Notes: generated from the sequence alone by a model not told the origin. A DNA stretch of 64,000 bases from Amorphochlora amoebiformis (GCA_054601695.1 BAAHQB010000362.1:1-64000); one strand, 5' to 3'. Shown: positions 31,146-61,368, numbered from the stretch's first letter. Made by a program: numbers and translations.

Positions 31146-31187
31146 GTAAAATATGTATATACATATACATATATACATATATATACG

Positions 31188-31218
<31 letters not shown>

Positions 31219-31251
31219 TTATATATATATAGTATATACACTTATACATAC

Positions 31252-31297
<46 letters not shown>

Positions 31298-31328
31298 TTA
31301 TATATATATATACTATTATATATATATA

Positions 31329-31388
<60 letters not shown>

Positions 31389-31404
31389 GTATCATTAGGT
31401 AATG

Positions 31405-31455
<51 letters not shown>

Positions 31456-31481
31456 TTCTACGTATATATATGTGCACATTT

Positions 31482-31531
<50 letters not shown>

Positions 31532-31964
31532 ATACATATTATATAAAACCGCATACACAAAAATCCAAAATAGTAACCGCGGTTTAGCGGCTGCCCCCCC
31601 AGTGGGTCACCCAGGGATATCCCCCAAGGCCTACAGTCTGGACTGATTACCCGACGAGGAGGCTGATGACCTTAACTGAGGGTAGCGATCACAACGGCGT
31701 ACACATGAGCATTCAAATCGCGTTGAAGCCTCATATCGTTGCAACATGTGTCAGGAATGCATGTTAACCTCAAAATGTGATTTTTTTAATATGTAGGATA
31801 TAGGTAAATAGATATCCGCACACCACGAAATAAATTCATCGGCTACCGACCCCTCGAAATCTGGAAGATGACTTTCCCCTCTGGCGTTCCATAGGCGAAT
31901 AAATAATCAAACAAGTATTATTGCGGGTAATATCCGGCAGGTCGGGCTAGCCTGTCCGTGTCTC

Positions 31965-48559
<16,595 letters not shown>

Positions 48560-50267
48560 GACTTGTACTCACTCTCACGCTTCGCTAAAACCGACCATTT
48601 ACGACAACTTTCCAGCTTTTTAGGAGGTGTAACCAATATCTACTAGTGACTGACATCCATCCTAGACTATGGCGACCAACCGGGCTGATGACGCATTGGG
48701 TAATCTGGGTAATGCACTAATGGGAGAAGCAAGTAAGTATAGTTAGTTGGATCGATCCATTTACCATTTACCTGCATCTATCTGTACGCGCATGCGATAT
48801 ACGTTCACCCGTCCATACACACTAGATACATGCAATTCTGGTGCTTTACCTAGTTTACGGCATGGCATGGAACCAGAGGGGCTGCAATTGTTTTCAAGAA
48901 TGAATCTGAATCACACTTTACGGACTTAACCTATATAACAACTACAACTTAGCATGCATCTAACTAGCTGAGCATCTAACTAGCTAAGCATCATGGCGTA
49001 CAAATTTTCAATATTTATGAACTAGATTAAATTAAATCGAGTTAGATATCTACTAGATCTAAGGTTATATCTAGTATATGCGCCTTGCGTAGCAATTAGT
49101 ATACCAGGTAAGTTACTTAGGTTGGCTGGATCCCCATATGTACATTGCTAGATTGTACTATAGTCTAGTAGTGTGAGCAGTACACTAGTTGTTGTACAAT
49201 CTAGTACACTAGTATATAGATAAAGTATATTATTCATGTAGACCAACCAAATGAGCGCACTAGATCATGGGCCTGATATGTGACGTGACGTACCGTCACG
49301 TCACGTACGTACGTACGAGGCATGTGCAATTCACTAGCTAGACTAGATTCATGTACCGTTGTAATTAATTAACCAAATGAACGCACTAGATCATGGGCCT
49401 GATATGTGACGTGACGTACGTACGTACGTACGAGGCATGTGCAATTCGCTAGATTCATGTACCGTTCCGATGATACGTATTCATGTACTGTACGCTTGTA
49501 TCGGTACGTATACGTAGGTCTGGTAGGCGTATACGTACGAGTATGCGTACGTACCGTACTGTCAACGACGCAAGGTTTACGCAAGATACATTTATTGAAA
49601 GCACGTACGTACACTGTGTACATACTTATACATACGTAAGTGCGTGCGTACAAATTTACTACATAATACAGTAATCATGAGTAGTACGGCGTCAAGACTG
49701 AAGTATGATCGCACCGTTTGATCTATGATAAACTAGATAAAACCGATATATTAACCGACTGATATTCAATTGGCCTTACATAGTCTAGATAGTACTAAAA
49801 TGTAGTTTTTTTTTAATCCATGAACCTATCTAGCTATAAACTGACTAAATTTCTAGCAGGTAATCATTTAATTCCGGGAGGGTTAGGGTGTGTGGGTCGG
49901 ACTAGCCGGAGCGCTTGACTAGCTTGATCTAGTTGATATCTAGGATATCGATGATGATTATCCTAGTATCTAGATCATGCGACCCCATGCGATGACAGCG
50001 ATGCTACATCTAGTACATCTAGTACATACTTCTAGACTTGCTTACTTCTATCTAGTACCTGCTTTGCATTGCATTAATCTAGTTAATCCCTGAAATCCCA
50101 TCTAGTTCACCCTATAGTGACTCTAGTCACTGTCATGGTCACAGTACTGGAGTACCCGGCATTGGATAGTAGTAATCGTAATCGCCGTGTTCAGATGACT
50201 CAAGTTGAGTGAGCATGATGTAGATGTCCAGATTGTATGGTGTAGTAGATGTATGTTTTGCATAGAG
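48560..50267. other. Intergenic spacer, CTAG- and ACGT-rich
   Basis: No exon-like segment seen. Dense CTAG/TAG words and ACGTACGT runs (49300-49440, 49500-49625). It separates the convergent 3' ends of the SM and LRR genes. Contains the tandem duplication at 49246-49468. Confidence 0.7.
49246..49468. repeat. Tandem duplication, about 125-bp period, with palindrome
   Basis: 49246-49354 and 49371-49468 share AACCAAATGAGCGCACTAGA, ATCATGGGCCTGATATGTGA, CGAGGCATGTGCAATTC and ATTCATGTACCGTT. The first copy holds an exact inverted repeat with 11-bp arms (49280-49290 GTGACGTGACG, 49294-49304) around TAC; the second copy has lost one arm. Confidence 0.92.
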
Positions 50268-50387
50268 TTAGTCTGACCATGGCATGAGATGGTAGTCCCA
50301 ATCAAGATCCAGGTCGTCATAACCCTCAAAACCGAAATTAGCTTGCTCCAACGAATCTAGCTCCCTCATCTGTTTGTAAGAATATTG

Positions 50388-50461
<74 letters not shown>

Positions 50462-50514
50462 ATGTATGTAGATATATATTATACACATACACACAGCATA
50501 TGTGTATATGTATA

Positions 50515-50559
<45 letters not shown>

Positions 50560-50566
50560 TACATGT

Positions 50567-50611
<45 letters not shown>

Positions 50612-51076
50612 CTTAAATACGTTTACACTTGACAATAATACATGTATCCCATATACATTTTATACATTGTACCTTTACACATTCTATGAATTGTAACAAC
50701 AGAACGAGATCGGTGCGGTGTGAGTGAGTAGTCGAGTATTCGGACACTTACGGAGATTTAGAATTCGATAGATAGATGAATGAATGCATATAAAGACAAC
50801 ATATCAATATCAAAGGTTCTGCAATTAGCTTAGCTTGTGAAATTTGGACCCTGGCTCGGCATTCTGGTGCTGTAACAGTGTTACCGACGTCATCTGAATG
50901 AAAAGTAAACATATCAAACATATCTTATTTCTATATCTATATATATATATATATATATATGTGTATATATATATATGTATGTATATATATATGTATATAT
51001 ATACATTATATGTTGTCTTGTATGATATATATATATATATATATATATATAATGTATACATATGTTTATATTATAT

Positions 51077-51118
<42 letters not shown>

Positions 51119-51183
51119 AGTGTACGTAATGTATATACACGTATATGTATATCGAACAATCCAATGTAGAAGAATATATGTAT

Positions 51184-51233
<50 letters not shown>

Positions 51234-51332
51234 TATATATTATAATACGTATGCATTCTTAGATGAATGTGGGTTGGTACTTAATAACGAATACACTGTA
51301 TACATTCAACTCTGTATACATATGTGTATATA

Positions 51333-51402
<70 letters not shown>

Positions 51403-51515
51403 GTAGAGACTATACAACATCGTATCTATGTACAAATATTTCAAGTATATACATATATCCACATACACATTTAAATATATACATATATCCACATACACAT
51501 TTAAATATATACATA

Positions 51516-51566
<51 letters not shown>

Positions 51567-51681
51567 CATATATATATTTGTGTGTGTTTGTATAAGAGTA
51601 AATATATATACATATATATATATATATATATGCTTATAAGTATATATATACATATATATATATATGTTTATATGTTTTTAT

Positions 51682-51741
<60 letters not shown>

Positions 51742-52440
51742 TGTATACATACATACACATATATGTATACACACATATATATATACATATATACATGTAT
51801 TCTATTTACACGTATGTATATAATACAATGCATCCATCTCCAAAGAGATACATTGACGTACCTTTTCTGAGGCTTTGTGCGACTCTTTTAAAATCAAACA
51901 AGAAGCGTCTACAAAGCTACACCAACACCACACAATTAGACACAAAACACTACTTGTTTCTTCACCAACCACATTCTCATCGCCCACTGACAGGGAAGGG
52001 CTACGGGCTAGGATTAGGTTGGGATCCACGACCCATGAGGATTACGGTTAGGATTAGTGTTGGGGTTCAGCTTAGGGCGAACGGATTTGAGTTTGGTGTC
52101 CATCGAAGGAGTCCACTTGAGGGAAGACCAGATTTCACTCGAGAACTGGGTTACCTTCAGCTTAGGCTCACGTTAGTTTTGAGAATTAGGGTAAGCAGGT
52201 AGGTTTAAGAGGGTAAAGAGGTTGTTGTTGATGGTTAGAAGAAGGCCAGAGGATTAGCTTTGAGGCTGGGATATAGGGGTTACCGCGGCGTCTCTTTTTG
52301 TGCGTTGGTATGGAACCTGTAGAGAGTTGACGGGAAGGTGTTCCGAGTTGTCTTGGAAGCCTGAACATGGGGAGGGGATTAGACCACAACCAACCTTCAA
52401 ATCCCCGTATGTTGTCGAGGATCATAGCTTGGGAACTTCG

Positions 52441-52486
<46 letters not shown>

Positions 52487-52942
52487 TATGTACGTTATAT
52501 ATATATACATATATTGCCTTGTCCTGGAGAGCCTTCCAGCATCGTAGAAATCTTCATGCCGTGCCCTTCGGTCCCTTCCTCGACCCGAGAAGCGGCGGAA
52601 TTGCATGCGACTGTCTCAACTTTCTCTTCCTTTTTCTCCTCTCTCTCCTCTTTCTGCTCTTCCTGTCGTTTGCCCTCCCCTTCTTTATGTGCTTTTCTCT
52701 TCTCTTCGACTTGTTGTGCTGTTGGTTGGATTTGGGGTCCGCTTTCAGTTTGTTCGGAGAGGTTGTTGGATTTGATAGGTTCGTTGTAGTTGATGGGGTT
52801 GTTGTATTTGATGGGGTGTGCTTTCAGCTGCTTCGAGTCCTTTTGGGTCTGAGGAAATCATGCTATTTTCTTTGAACATATGGAGGAAAATTTGACTATA
52901 TATGTCACGGTTTACACACACACACACACACACAACACACAT

Positions 52943-52991
<49 letters not shown>

Positions 52992-53033
52992 AATATGTAT
53001 ATATATATATATACATATATGTATGCATGCAAT

Positions 53034-53079
<46 letters not shown>

Positions 53080-53085
53080 GTATAC

Positions 53086-53125
<40 letters not shown>

Positions 53126-53128
53126 ATG

Positions 53129-53166
<38 letters not shown>

Positions 53167-54024
53167 TTCATGTACATTATATTATATATAAAAATATATA
53201 TATATATACATATACAAACACACACATATATATATATATATACACATACATATATATATATATATGCAGAAAAACACATACACACTTAAGTACACAAGCA
53301 CACCTTTCGCCATAGCATAAAGGCGTTAGTGGCCTTCGTCTCCTTCTCGTGCTTGTGTATCGCCCTTCCATAATCACATAAACACTCAACACTACCAGAT
53401 CTGCTCCTCAAACTACTCTCACCTCCTAACTTCATCATAACCTACTCTCAACATCTCACTCATCATAACCTACTCTTAACATCCCACTCATCATTACCCT
53501 ACTCTCAACATATCACTCATCATAACCTACTCTCAACATCTCACTCATCATAACCTACTCTCAGCATCCCACTCATCATAACCTACTCTCAACATCTCAG
53601 TTCATCATAACCTACTCACAAAGCCGGATAGGTTAACGTTAGGATTAGAGGGTATGTATCGATGGTTCACCTCTCCTTCTTCACCTCTTCGTTCCCTCTA
53701 AGGTTATACAATTAGATTAGGCTTAAACTTGTTACGGTTAGGGTTAGGGTTAGGGTTAGGGTTAGGGTTAGGGTTGGAGTTGGGGTTAGTGAGGTTTAGG
53801 GCTGAGAGAACCCGCGCTCCCAAGCCTTTACTAGACGTCTTTCCCATTCATATACCGGACGGTCGTCCTGGTAACAGAGTGTGGTAACAGAGTTTATAAT
53901 TATTTCTAATTTTATTATCGTTGTGATTATTAATTTATTGGTGTCATTTAGTGTTATTATTAGTATTCTTATTTATTATTATTATCATTAATTATAGTTA
54001 TTATTATTATTGTTATTATTATTG

Positions 54025-54055
<31 letters not shown>

Positions 54056-54541
54056 ATATATATAGATATATATATATACACATATATATATATATATTTA
54101 TATATATATATATATGTATATATGAATATGTATTGATGAGCATACCAGAAATTGCAGATTCGGGCAAGTGTTTATGATTTTGTTCCTATAGCTCTTCAAC
54201 TTACAAACGAACGGATTACCTTTTAGGTATAAAACCCTCACTTGATTCATCTGATATAACATAAAACAATATCTACATAAATACTTATACTCTATATATA
54301 TATTTAGGTATAAAACCCTCACTTGATTCATCTGATATAACATAAAACAATATCTACATAAATACTTATACTCTCTATATATATTTAGGTATAAAACCCT
54401 CACTTGATTCATCTGATATAACATAAAACAATATCTAAATAAATACTTATACACATATATATATATATATATTTAGGTATAAAACCCTCACTTGATTCAT
54501 CTGATATAACATAAAACTATATCTACATAAATACTTATACG

Positions 54542-54573
<32 letters not shown>

Positions 54574-54635
54574 GGTATAAAACCCTCAGATTCATCTGAT
54601 ATAACATAAAACTATATCTACATAAATACTTATAC

Positions 54636-54680
<45 letters not shown>

Positions 54681-54743
54681 GGTATAAAACCCTCAGATTC
54701 ATCTGATATAACATAAAACTATATCTACATAAATACTTATCCG

Positions 54744-54775
<32 letters not shown>

Positions 54776-54843
54776 GGTATAAAACCCTCACTTGACTCAT
54801 CTGATTTCATAAGTATATGTACACAAATACTTTTACGTGTATA

Positions 54844-54904
<61 letters not shown>

Positions 54905-54909
54905 CTTAC

Positions 54910-54940
<31 letters not shown>

Positions 54941-54976
54941 ATATATATATATACATATATATGTGTATTTTTTTTG

Positions 54977-55017
<41 letters not shown>

Positions 55018-55107
55018 ATGTATGATATTCTTATTATATTCTTATTACATCATGTAAATGTGAAGTACATATATATATATATGGCGTTATGAATACGTAT
55101 ATATGTA

Positions 55108-55154
<47 letters not shown>

Positions 55155-56072
55155 TTCATATGTATATGCAAGACACTATCTACACCGAATTGCAAGGATA
55201 TCCTTCTGTACAAAGCAATAGAAAACCTTTCGGAGAGTTTCAAGAACATGACTCGCATCCCCCAGCTTATTCCGACTCAACTTCACAGAGGTCACGTGCC
55301 GACACAACCCCAAGCAAGACATATCCGAGATCTCATTGTCCGTAGCTGATTAGAGTTAGGGTTAGGACCATGGTTAATAACGCTCGGTTACAGAGGTGTC
55401 GGTTAGTTTGGATGAGATGGGGTGAGAGAAAGGAAAGCATTGCAACCGGACAGGGTTTCCAGTCTGGGCGCATCTTGGATACCCTGAGAGTGATGAGGTT
55501 TACGGTTGGATTTACGGTTGGGATGCACTATTCGAGCATGGGGTGGGGTTAGAGGTTATGGGGTGGTGTGTAGGTTTACCTGGAGGGACACCAGCGAGTT
55601 ATGGTCGAGGTTTATCACCTGTGTGGTGGAATGTGTATGTTTATTTGGTATATCATATAGTGTAGTGTAATATAATATGATATAATGTGATTTAATGTAA
55701 TGTAATATGATATCATATAATGTGATATAATATAATATAATAAAAATACAACATAATATAATATAATATAATGTAATATAATTATAGTACAATGTAATGT
55801 ATAATATAATACAATATAATATATTATAATACACAATAAATATATATTGCAATATGATATGATATTATATAATATTTATTCTAATATAATATAATATAAT
55901 ATAATATAATAACAATATAATACAATATAATACATAATACAATATAATACAATATAATACAATACAATATGATATAATGCAGTATGTACCTTCAATTGTT
56001 TGAAGTTTAGGTTTGTGATCTTGCTAATCTGGTTATTGCCTAAGTATATCCCCATAAGCTCGGTCATATGAC

Positions 56073-56121
<49 letters not shown>

Positions 56122-56171
56122 TATATATAGGGTATTGCCTAAGTATATCCCCATAAGCTCGGTCATATGAC

Positions 56172-56228
<57 letters not shown>

Positions 56229-56282
56229 TTGCCCAAGTGTATCCCCATAAGCCCGGCCATATGACCTATTGTATACATATAC

Positions 56283-56316
<34 letters not shown>

Positions 56317-56359
56317 TAGGTATTATGTATGTATTTATAGTAAATATAAATACATTTTG

Positions 56360-56393
<34 letters not shown>

Positions 56394-56947
56394 AGTGTAT
56401 TTATATACAGAGATGTTAATAATACATAAACTAGTTCCTAAGAGAACTCCCTCTGGTAGTAATGATACCTACACTTATCCTGCTGGTAAGCAATAATACC
56501 TACACTTATCCTGTTTGTAAGCGATAATACCTAAACCTATCCTGTTTGTAAGCAATAATACCTAAACTTATCTGTTTGTAAGCAATTATACCTACACTTA
56601 CCCTGTTTGTAAGCGATAATACTTTATTATCATGTTTGTGAGTAATAATGCTTACCATTATCCTGTTAGTGAGCCATTATACCTAATTTCATCCTGTTAG
56701 TGAGCAACAATACCTAAGTTCATCCTGTTAATGAGCAGCAATAATACCTAAGTTTATCCTACTAGTGAGTCATAATACCTAATGTATCCTGTGAGTGAGT
56801 AGTGAGTAATAATAGGCGAGTGAGAGTGAATGTTGTTGTTTAGTGGGTAGCCACCTAAGTTTTGTATGTTTTGGATGAGGTTGTTCTGGAGGTAAAGCCA
56901 CTTGACGTTTACATACTCTTCCAAGTTCTGGAATAGGGGGAATGTAT

Positions 56948-57045
<98 letters not shown>

Positions 57046-57075
57046 ATAGGTAAATAAATAAATGAATATGTGTGT

Positions 57076-57118
<43 letters not shown>

Positions 57119-57160
57119 TATATAGATATATATACATATGTGTGTGTGTGTGTTTTTATA

Positions 57161-57206
<46 letters not shown>

Positions 57207-57238
57207 AATATATACATACACACACATATGTACAAAAT

Positions 57239-57287
<49 letters not shown>

Positions 57288-57311
57288 CATATATTGTACA
57301 TATGCTCATAT

Positions 57312-57372
<61 letters not shown>

Positions 57373-57460
57373 TTTACATACATACACATGACCTTAATTG
57401 TAGGTATGAAGCGATATTGTAGGTAGAGGTTATCATTTAACTCCGGGGTCTCATACAATC
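50268..57460 (-). CDS. DNAAF1: DNAAF1/LRRC50-like leucine-rich-repeat protein (partial 5')
   Basis: Minus-strand exons in phase: 57460-57393, 56927-56855, 56072-55990, 55618-55580, 55483-55447, 55345-55227, 54250-54146, 53867-53812, 53364-53304, 52848-52509, 52427-52395. Order matches DNAAF1: [13 protein letters not shown], then LRRs ([71 protein letters not shown]), cap [20 protein letters not shown], and [11 protein letters not shown] with AWERG, like DDRPVFP...AWARGG of DNAAF1. A Lys/Glu-rich helical region follows (52848-52509). DNAAF1 (ODA7) pre-assembles outer dynein arms in the cytoplasm, implying motile cilia. Tail exons near 51985-51865 and 50895-50853, and the last exon 50369-50268 (ends HLMPWSD), are tentative. 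The first exon with ATG, upstream of 57460, was not found. Confidence 0.88.
53736..53775 (+). repeat. Interstitial telomeric repeat (TTAGGG)n
   Basis: About 6-7 perfect TTAGGG units, with degenerate GGTTAG words on both sides (53630-53800). It lies in an intron of the LRR gene between exons 53867-53812 and 53364-53304, in opposite orientation to the terminal array. Confidence 0.95.
54306..54800 (-). repeat. Six decoy copies of an LRR-exon acceptor, spaced by (TA)n
   Basis: On the minus strand the real exon starts at 54250 (...ATATCAG then ATGAATCAAG). The intron end (about 45 nt) plus the first 23-27 nt of that exon recurs at 54306-54331, 54387-54412, 54475-54500, 54572-54594, 54679-54701 and 54775-54800, each followed by TAAATATATA-type DNA in place of the rest of the exon. 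Two copies lack a few exon bases. Confidence 0.93.
56131..56265 (-). repeat. Two decoy copies of another LRR-exon start
   Basis: The first 40 nt of exon 56072-55990 with its acceptor (minus: AG then GTCATATGAC...AGGCAATA) recur at 56171-56131 and 56265-56225, separated by (TA)n. The outer copy is more diverged (GGCCGGGC for GACCGAGC). Confidence 0.92.
56455..56815. repeat. LRR-gene intron repeat (AATAATACCTACACTTATCC)
   Basis: About 11 diverged copies of a 30-33 bp unit (TGTTTGTAAGC, AATACCTAAACTTATCC) within the intron upstream of exon 56072-55990. Confidence 0.9.
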
Positions 57461-57627
57461 CTATCAAGTGTCAATGTTACCTGTTTACCGCTACTTTAGG
57501 TATTTTTACTTATGATCAACTACGGACTCGCATATACGACCATCATGCACGTGTCAATGAGACAGATATATCATTCATTTTAGACTCTTATATAACTCTA
57601 TATGTCACATTGTATACATTGTTCATA

Positions 57628-57676
<49 letters not shown>

Positions 57677-57736
57677 TGTGTGTGTGTGTGTGTGTGTGTT
57701 GTGTGTGTGTGTATGTGTGTGTGTATGTATACATAC

Positions 57737-57773
<37 letters not shown>

Positions 57774-57864
57774 ATATATATGTATACGTATGTATGTGTT
57801 AGAATTTAGAGTAAAGACACTACTATAAACCAAATAAGAAATTAGAATCACATTAAATGTATGC

Positions 57865-57913
<49 letters not shown>

Positions 57914-57968
57914 TATATATATATAATGTGTGGTGTAGGTGTATATCTTATATATATATATGTATATG

Positions 57969-58000
<32 letters not shown>

Positions 58001-58018
58001 ATATATGCAAATATATAC

Positions 58019-58054
<36 letters not shown>

Positions 58055-58119
58055 AATATATATATATATATATGTGTGTATATATATATATAAGTATATA
58101 TGTATATATGCATATATAC

Positions 58120-58154
<35 letters not shown>

Positions 58155-58924
58155 CATGAAAATATATATCCCCTCTCCCTCCCCCCCACCTCCCCTACCC
58201 CCCCCCCCTCCCCTCCAAGTCTCGAATACAGAATTATTCAAAGTTGAAAATTTCAGAATTGTGCAATATTGACGAAATATAGCCAAAATCACTCACCCTC
58301 GGTTTCCGCGCACACCCTACGTAACCATTTCTTGCTTATCCCCTGCTCAGAAAACCGAACAAAATCATTCAAATCAAGAGCCCCCCCCCCCCCTTTCATC
58401 CTCCTTTATGTTCCAAAAAAGTGGAAAGTACATAGCAAGAAATAAGGCGGAGAAAGGGGGTAGAGCGAATATTGTTCAGGCGTTTCAAGTGGAAACCTCC
58501 ATTGGAACTCGCGTGGACACGTGTTCCTGGGTTCCGAAGTGGGTTCCGAATGAGTTCCGAATGGATTCCGAAGGGTTGCTGGGTTCCGATATATCAAACA
58601 TGGAGGACGTCAAGGCGGGTGGTGGGAAGGAATGGAGGTAGAATAGAGAGAAACGGAAAGAAGAAGGGGAAAAAGGACCGTTCTAGGGAGAAGGTTGGGT
58701 AGATGAGGGAGAGAGAGCAAAGCTTGGGGGGGGGGGAGGGAAAGAGTCTTCGATAGAGAGAAACATTCGAGAACACAGGACAGTGTGTGTGTGTGGGGGT
58801 GTGTTTGTGTGTGTGTCTCGATGTGTGAGAGAAGCTTCGAGGAGAACACCTTCGGGTGGAGGGGGAGATCGCTCTACCGAGAGGAAGAGGCGAGAATGAG
58901 AAGGAGAGAGGGAGGGGGTGAGAG

Positions 58925-58973
<49 letters not shown>

Positions 58974-59222
58974 GGAGGGAGAGAGAGAGAAGAGACAGAG
59001 AGAGAGAGACAGAGAGAGGGAGGGAGAGAGAGGGGGAGAAAGAGAGAGAGAGACCGAGAGATAGGGCGGGATCGTTTGGGTTAGGGTTAGGGTTAGGTTT
59101 AGGAGAGAGAGAGTTATTTCGGGAAAGGGAAGGAAAATAAGAGGATGCATTGGAGACTAGATGTACATGCACTTACACAAATGCACGGATGCAATATACA
59201 TGTATATACACATATTTAAATA

Positions 59223-59259
<37 letters not shown>

Positions 59260-59986
59260 CATATACATATACATATATTTATAATATATGTTCGTATATC
59301 TGTATGTATGAGAGATAGATAAAGAGAGAGAGCGGGGGTTTCTCTACCCCCAGTTGAGAGCTCTGTGAGCATCAGTCGAAGTAATATGTGTCTAGCTAGA
59401 TTCATCTACCTTACTCACATCCCTACCATCCAACTTTTCTGTACCACACAAATTCCTCTCGAAACTCAGACGGAAGTCTGTCTCTCTCTCTTTATCTCTG
59501 AGCTCTTTACGCTCATTCTCTCTCTCTCTAAGCTCTTTAAGCTCGCACTCTCTCTCTCTCTCGCTAAGCTCGTTAAGCTCGCTCTCTCTCTCTCTCGCTA
59601 AGCTCTTTAAGCTCTCGCGCTCTCTCTCCCTCTCTGAGCACTTTAAGCTCGCTTTCTCTCTCTTTCTAAGCTCTTTAACTCGCTCTCTCTCGCTAAGCTC
59701 TTCAAGCTCGCTCTCTTTCTGTCTCTCTAAGCTCGTTAAGCTTGATCTCTCTCTCTCTGTCTCTCTGAGCACCTTAAGCTCGCTCTCACTCTCTCTCTCT
59801 CTCTCTCTCTAAGCTCTTAAGCTCGCTCGCTCTCTCTCTTTCTCTCTTGGTCTCTGAACTGTTGTTTGATCCTTGCCTTGGCGTCGGTGGGTTTGGTCTG
59901 AAGTGTTTCGAAATGCATAAATGTAGGTTTTTGAATGCCATTTCAAATTTTGAGGATCACTTTTTATTGGGGGCCATCCAGGTCCA

Positions 59987-60019
<33 letters not shown>

Positions 60020-60065
60020 TATACATATATATACATATATACAAATATATATATATGTATGTATG

Positions 60066-60098
<33 letters not shown>

Positions 60099-60180
60099 GT
60101 ATGTATGTATATATATATATACACATTTATATATAGATATATGTATACATATATATATATATATAATATATATATATATG

Positions 60181-60217
<37 letters not shown>

Positions 60218-60225
60218 TATGTTTG

Positions 60226-60256
<31 letters not shown>

Positions 60257-60330
60257 TCTATATGTAAAAGAATGAACCATATATACATGTATATATATAA
60301 ACATATATATATATATATATATATGTACAA

Positions 60331-60362
<32 letters not shown>

Positions 60363-60372
60363 GTACATACAC

Positions 60373-60410
<38 letters not shown>

Positions 60411-60535
60411 CACACTGTGTATATATATATATACAAATATATATATTAGAGACACATATTAATATATATATATATATATGTATATATTCTTGCAAGAATG
60501 TGTCTACAAAGATATGTGTACGTAGATGTATTACA

Positions 60536-60573
<38 letters not shown>

Positions 60574-60596
60574 AATATATATATATATATATATAT

Positions 60597-60637
<41 letters not shown>

Positions 60638-60666
60638 CTTATATAAATATAATATATCTATTCATT

Positions 60667-60709
<43 letters not shown>

Positions 60710-60788
60710 ATATGTATGTGTATATATAGATATATATGTGTGTGTGTGTTTTTTTTACAAATGCGTTTTTATGCGTCCATGTACCCAG
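57461..60788. other. Spacer or 5' intron with (TA)n, poly-C and GA/CT tracts
   Basis: Holds (TA)n blocks (57630-58150, 59990-60780), C-runs at 58185-58215 and 58380-58393, GGTTCCGAA repeats at 58520-58590, a (GA)n stretch at 58900-59060 followed by about three TTAGGG units (59080-59098), and a CT-rich array at 59470-59860. The missing first exon of the LRR gene should be here. A possible micro-exon of the right-hand plus gene lies at 60497-60515. Nothing else convincing. Confidence 0.6.
59470..59860. repeat. CT-rich higher-order repeat with AAGCTCTTTAAGCTCG
   Basis: About 11 units of 30-38 bp, each a (CT)n run followed by AAGCTC-TTTAAGCTCG. On the minus strand most units keep one frame and read as Glu/Arg/Leu-rich heptad-like sequence, but unit-length changes break it; the start is inside the array. 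Confidence 0.9.
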
Positions 60789-60949
60789 GGTCCTCTTCGA
60801 ATCGTTACAAAGATTGGAAACCAAGTCAGATGCATACTAACTTACTTACTTATCATCAAACACACATATATTTACGTAAGAGTCAGATGCATACTACTTA
60901 CTTACTTATCATCAAACACACATATATTTACATACTCGAAATCAAATCA

Positions 60950-61010
<61 letters not shown>

Positions 61011-61055
61011 AGTATGTGGTGTGTGATTGTGTATTCATGCAGGCATAGGCGTAAT

Positions 61056-61145
<90 letters not shown>

Positions 61146-61246
61146 GTATATTATATTATACATACACATGTGTATGTATGTACGTGTGTTTATATACATA
61201 TATACAAATACACATATAATATAGATATATATATATATATATGTAC

Positions 61247-61332
<86 letters not shown>

Positions 61333-61368
61333 GTATATATGTAACATATATTTGCATATGCATATCTC

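Larger units (their letters stand above)
27120..31964. other. Gene-poor region built of diverged duplications
   Basis: No exon with both splice signals and codon bias is convincing here. Long (TA)n tracts alternate with unique DNA. Several unique blocks are internally related: 27541-27800 with 29995-30250; 28136-28345 with 28446-28680; 28785-28830 with 30706-30760; 28985-29080 with 31550-31660. A 46-bp direct repeat (CTGTCCGAACGGTGATTACA) lies at 27177-27262. Promoter elements of the SM-protein gene should be at the right end. Confidence 0.65.

Noticed and set aside
51582-52202. 206-aa plus ORF with [18 protein letters not shown]
   Set aside because: Its non-TA part is telomere-like GGTTAGGATTAG sequence, and it lies opposite tail exons of the LRR gene.
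58594-59172. 192-aa LSLSL/PSPS minus ORF and the plus RE-rich ORF at 58785-59084
   Set aside because: Pure (GA)n/(CT)n composition; no splice-supported exons link to it.
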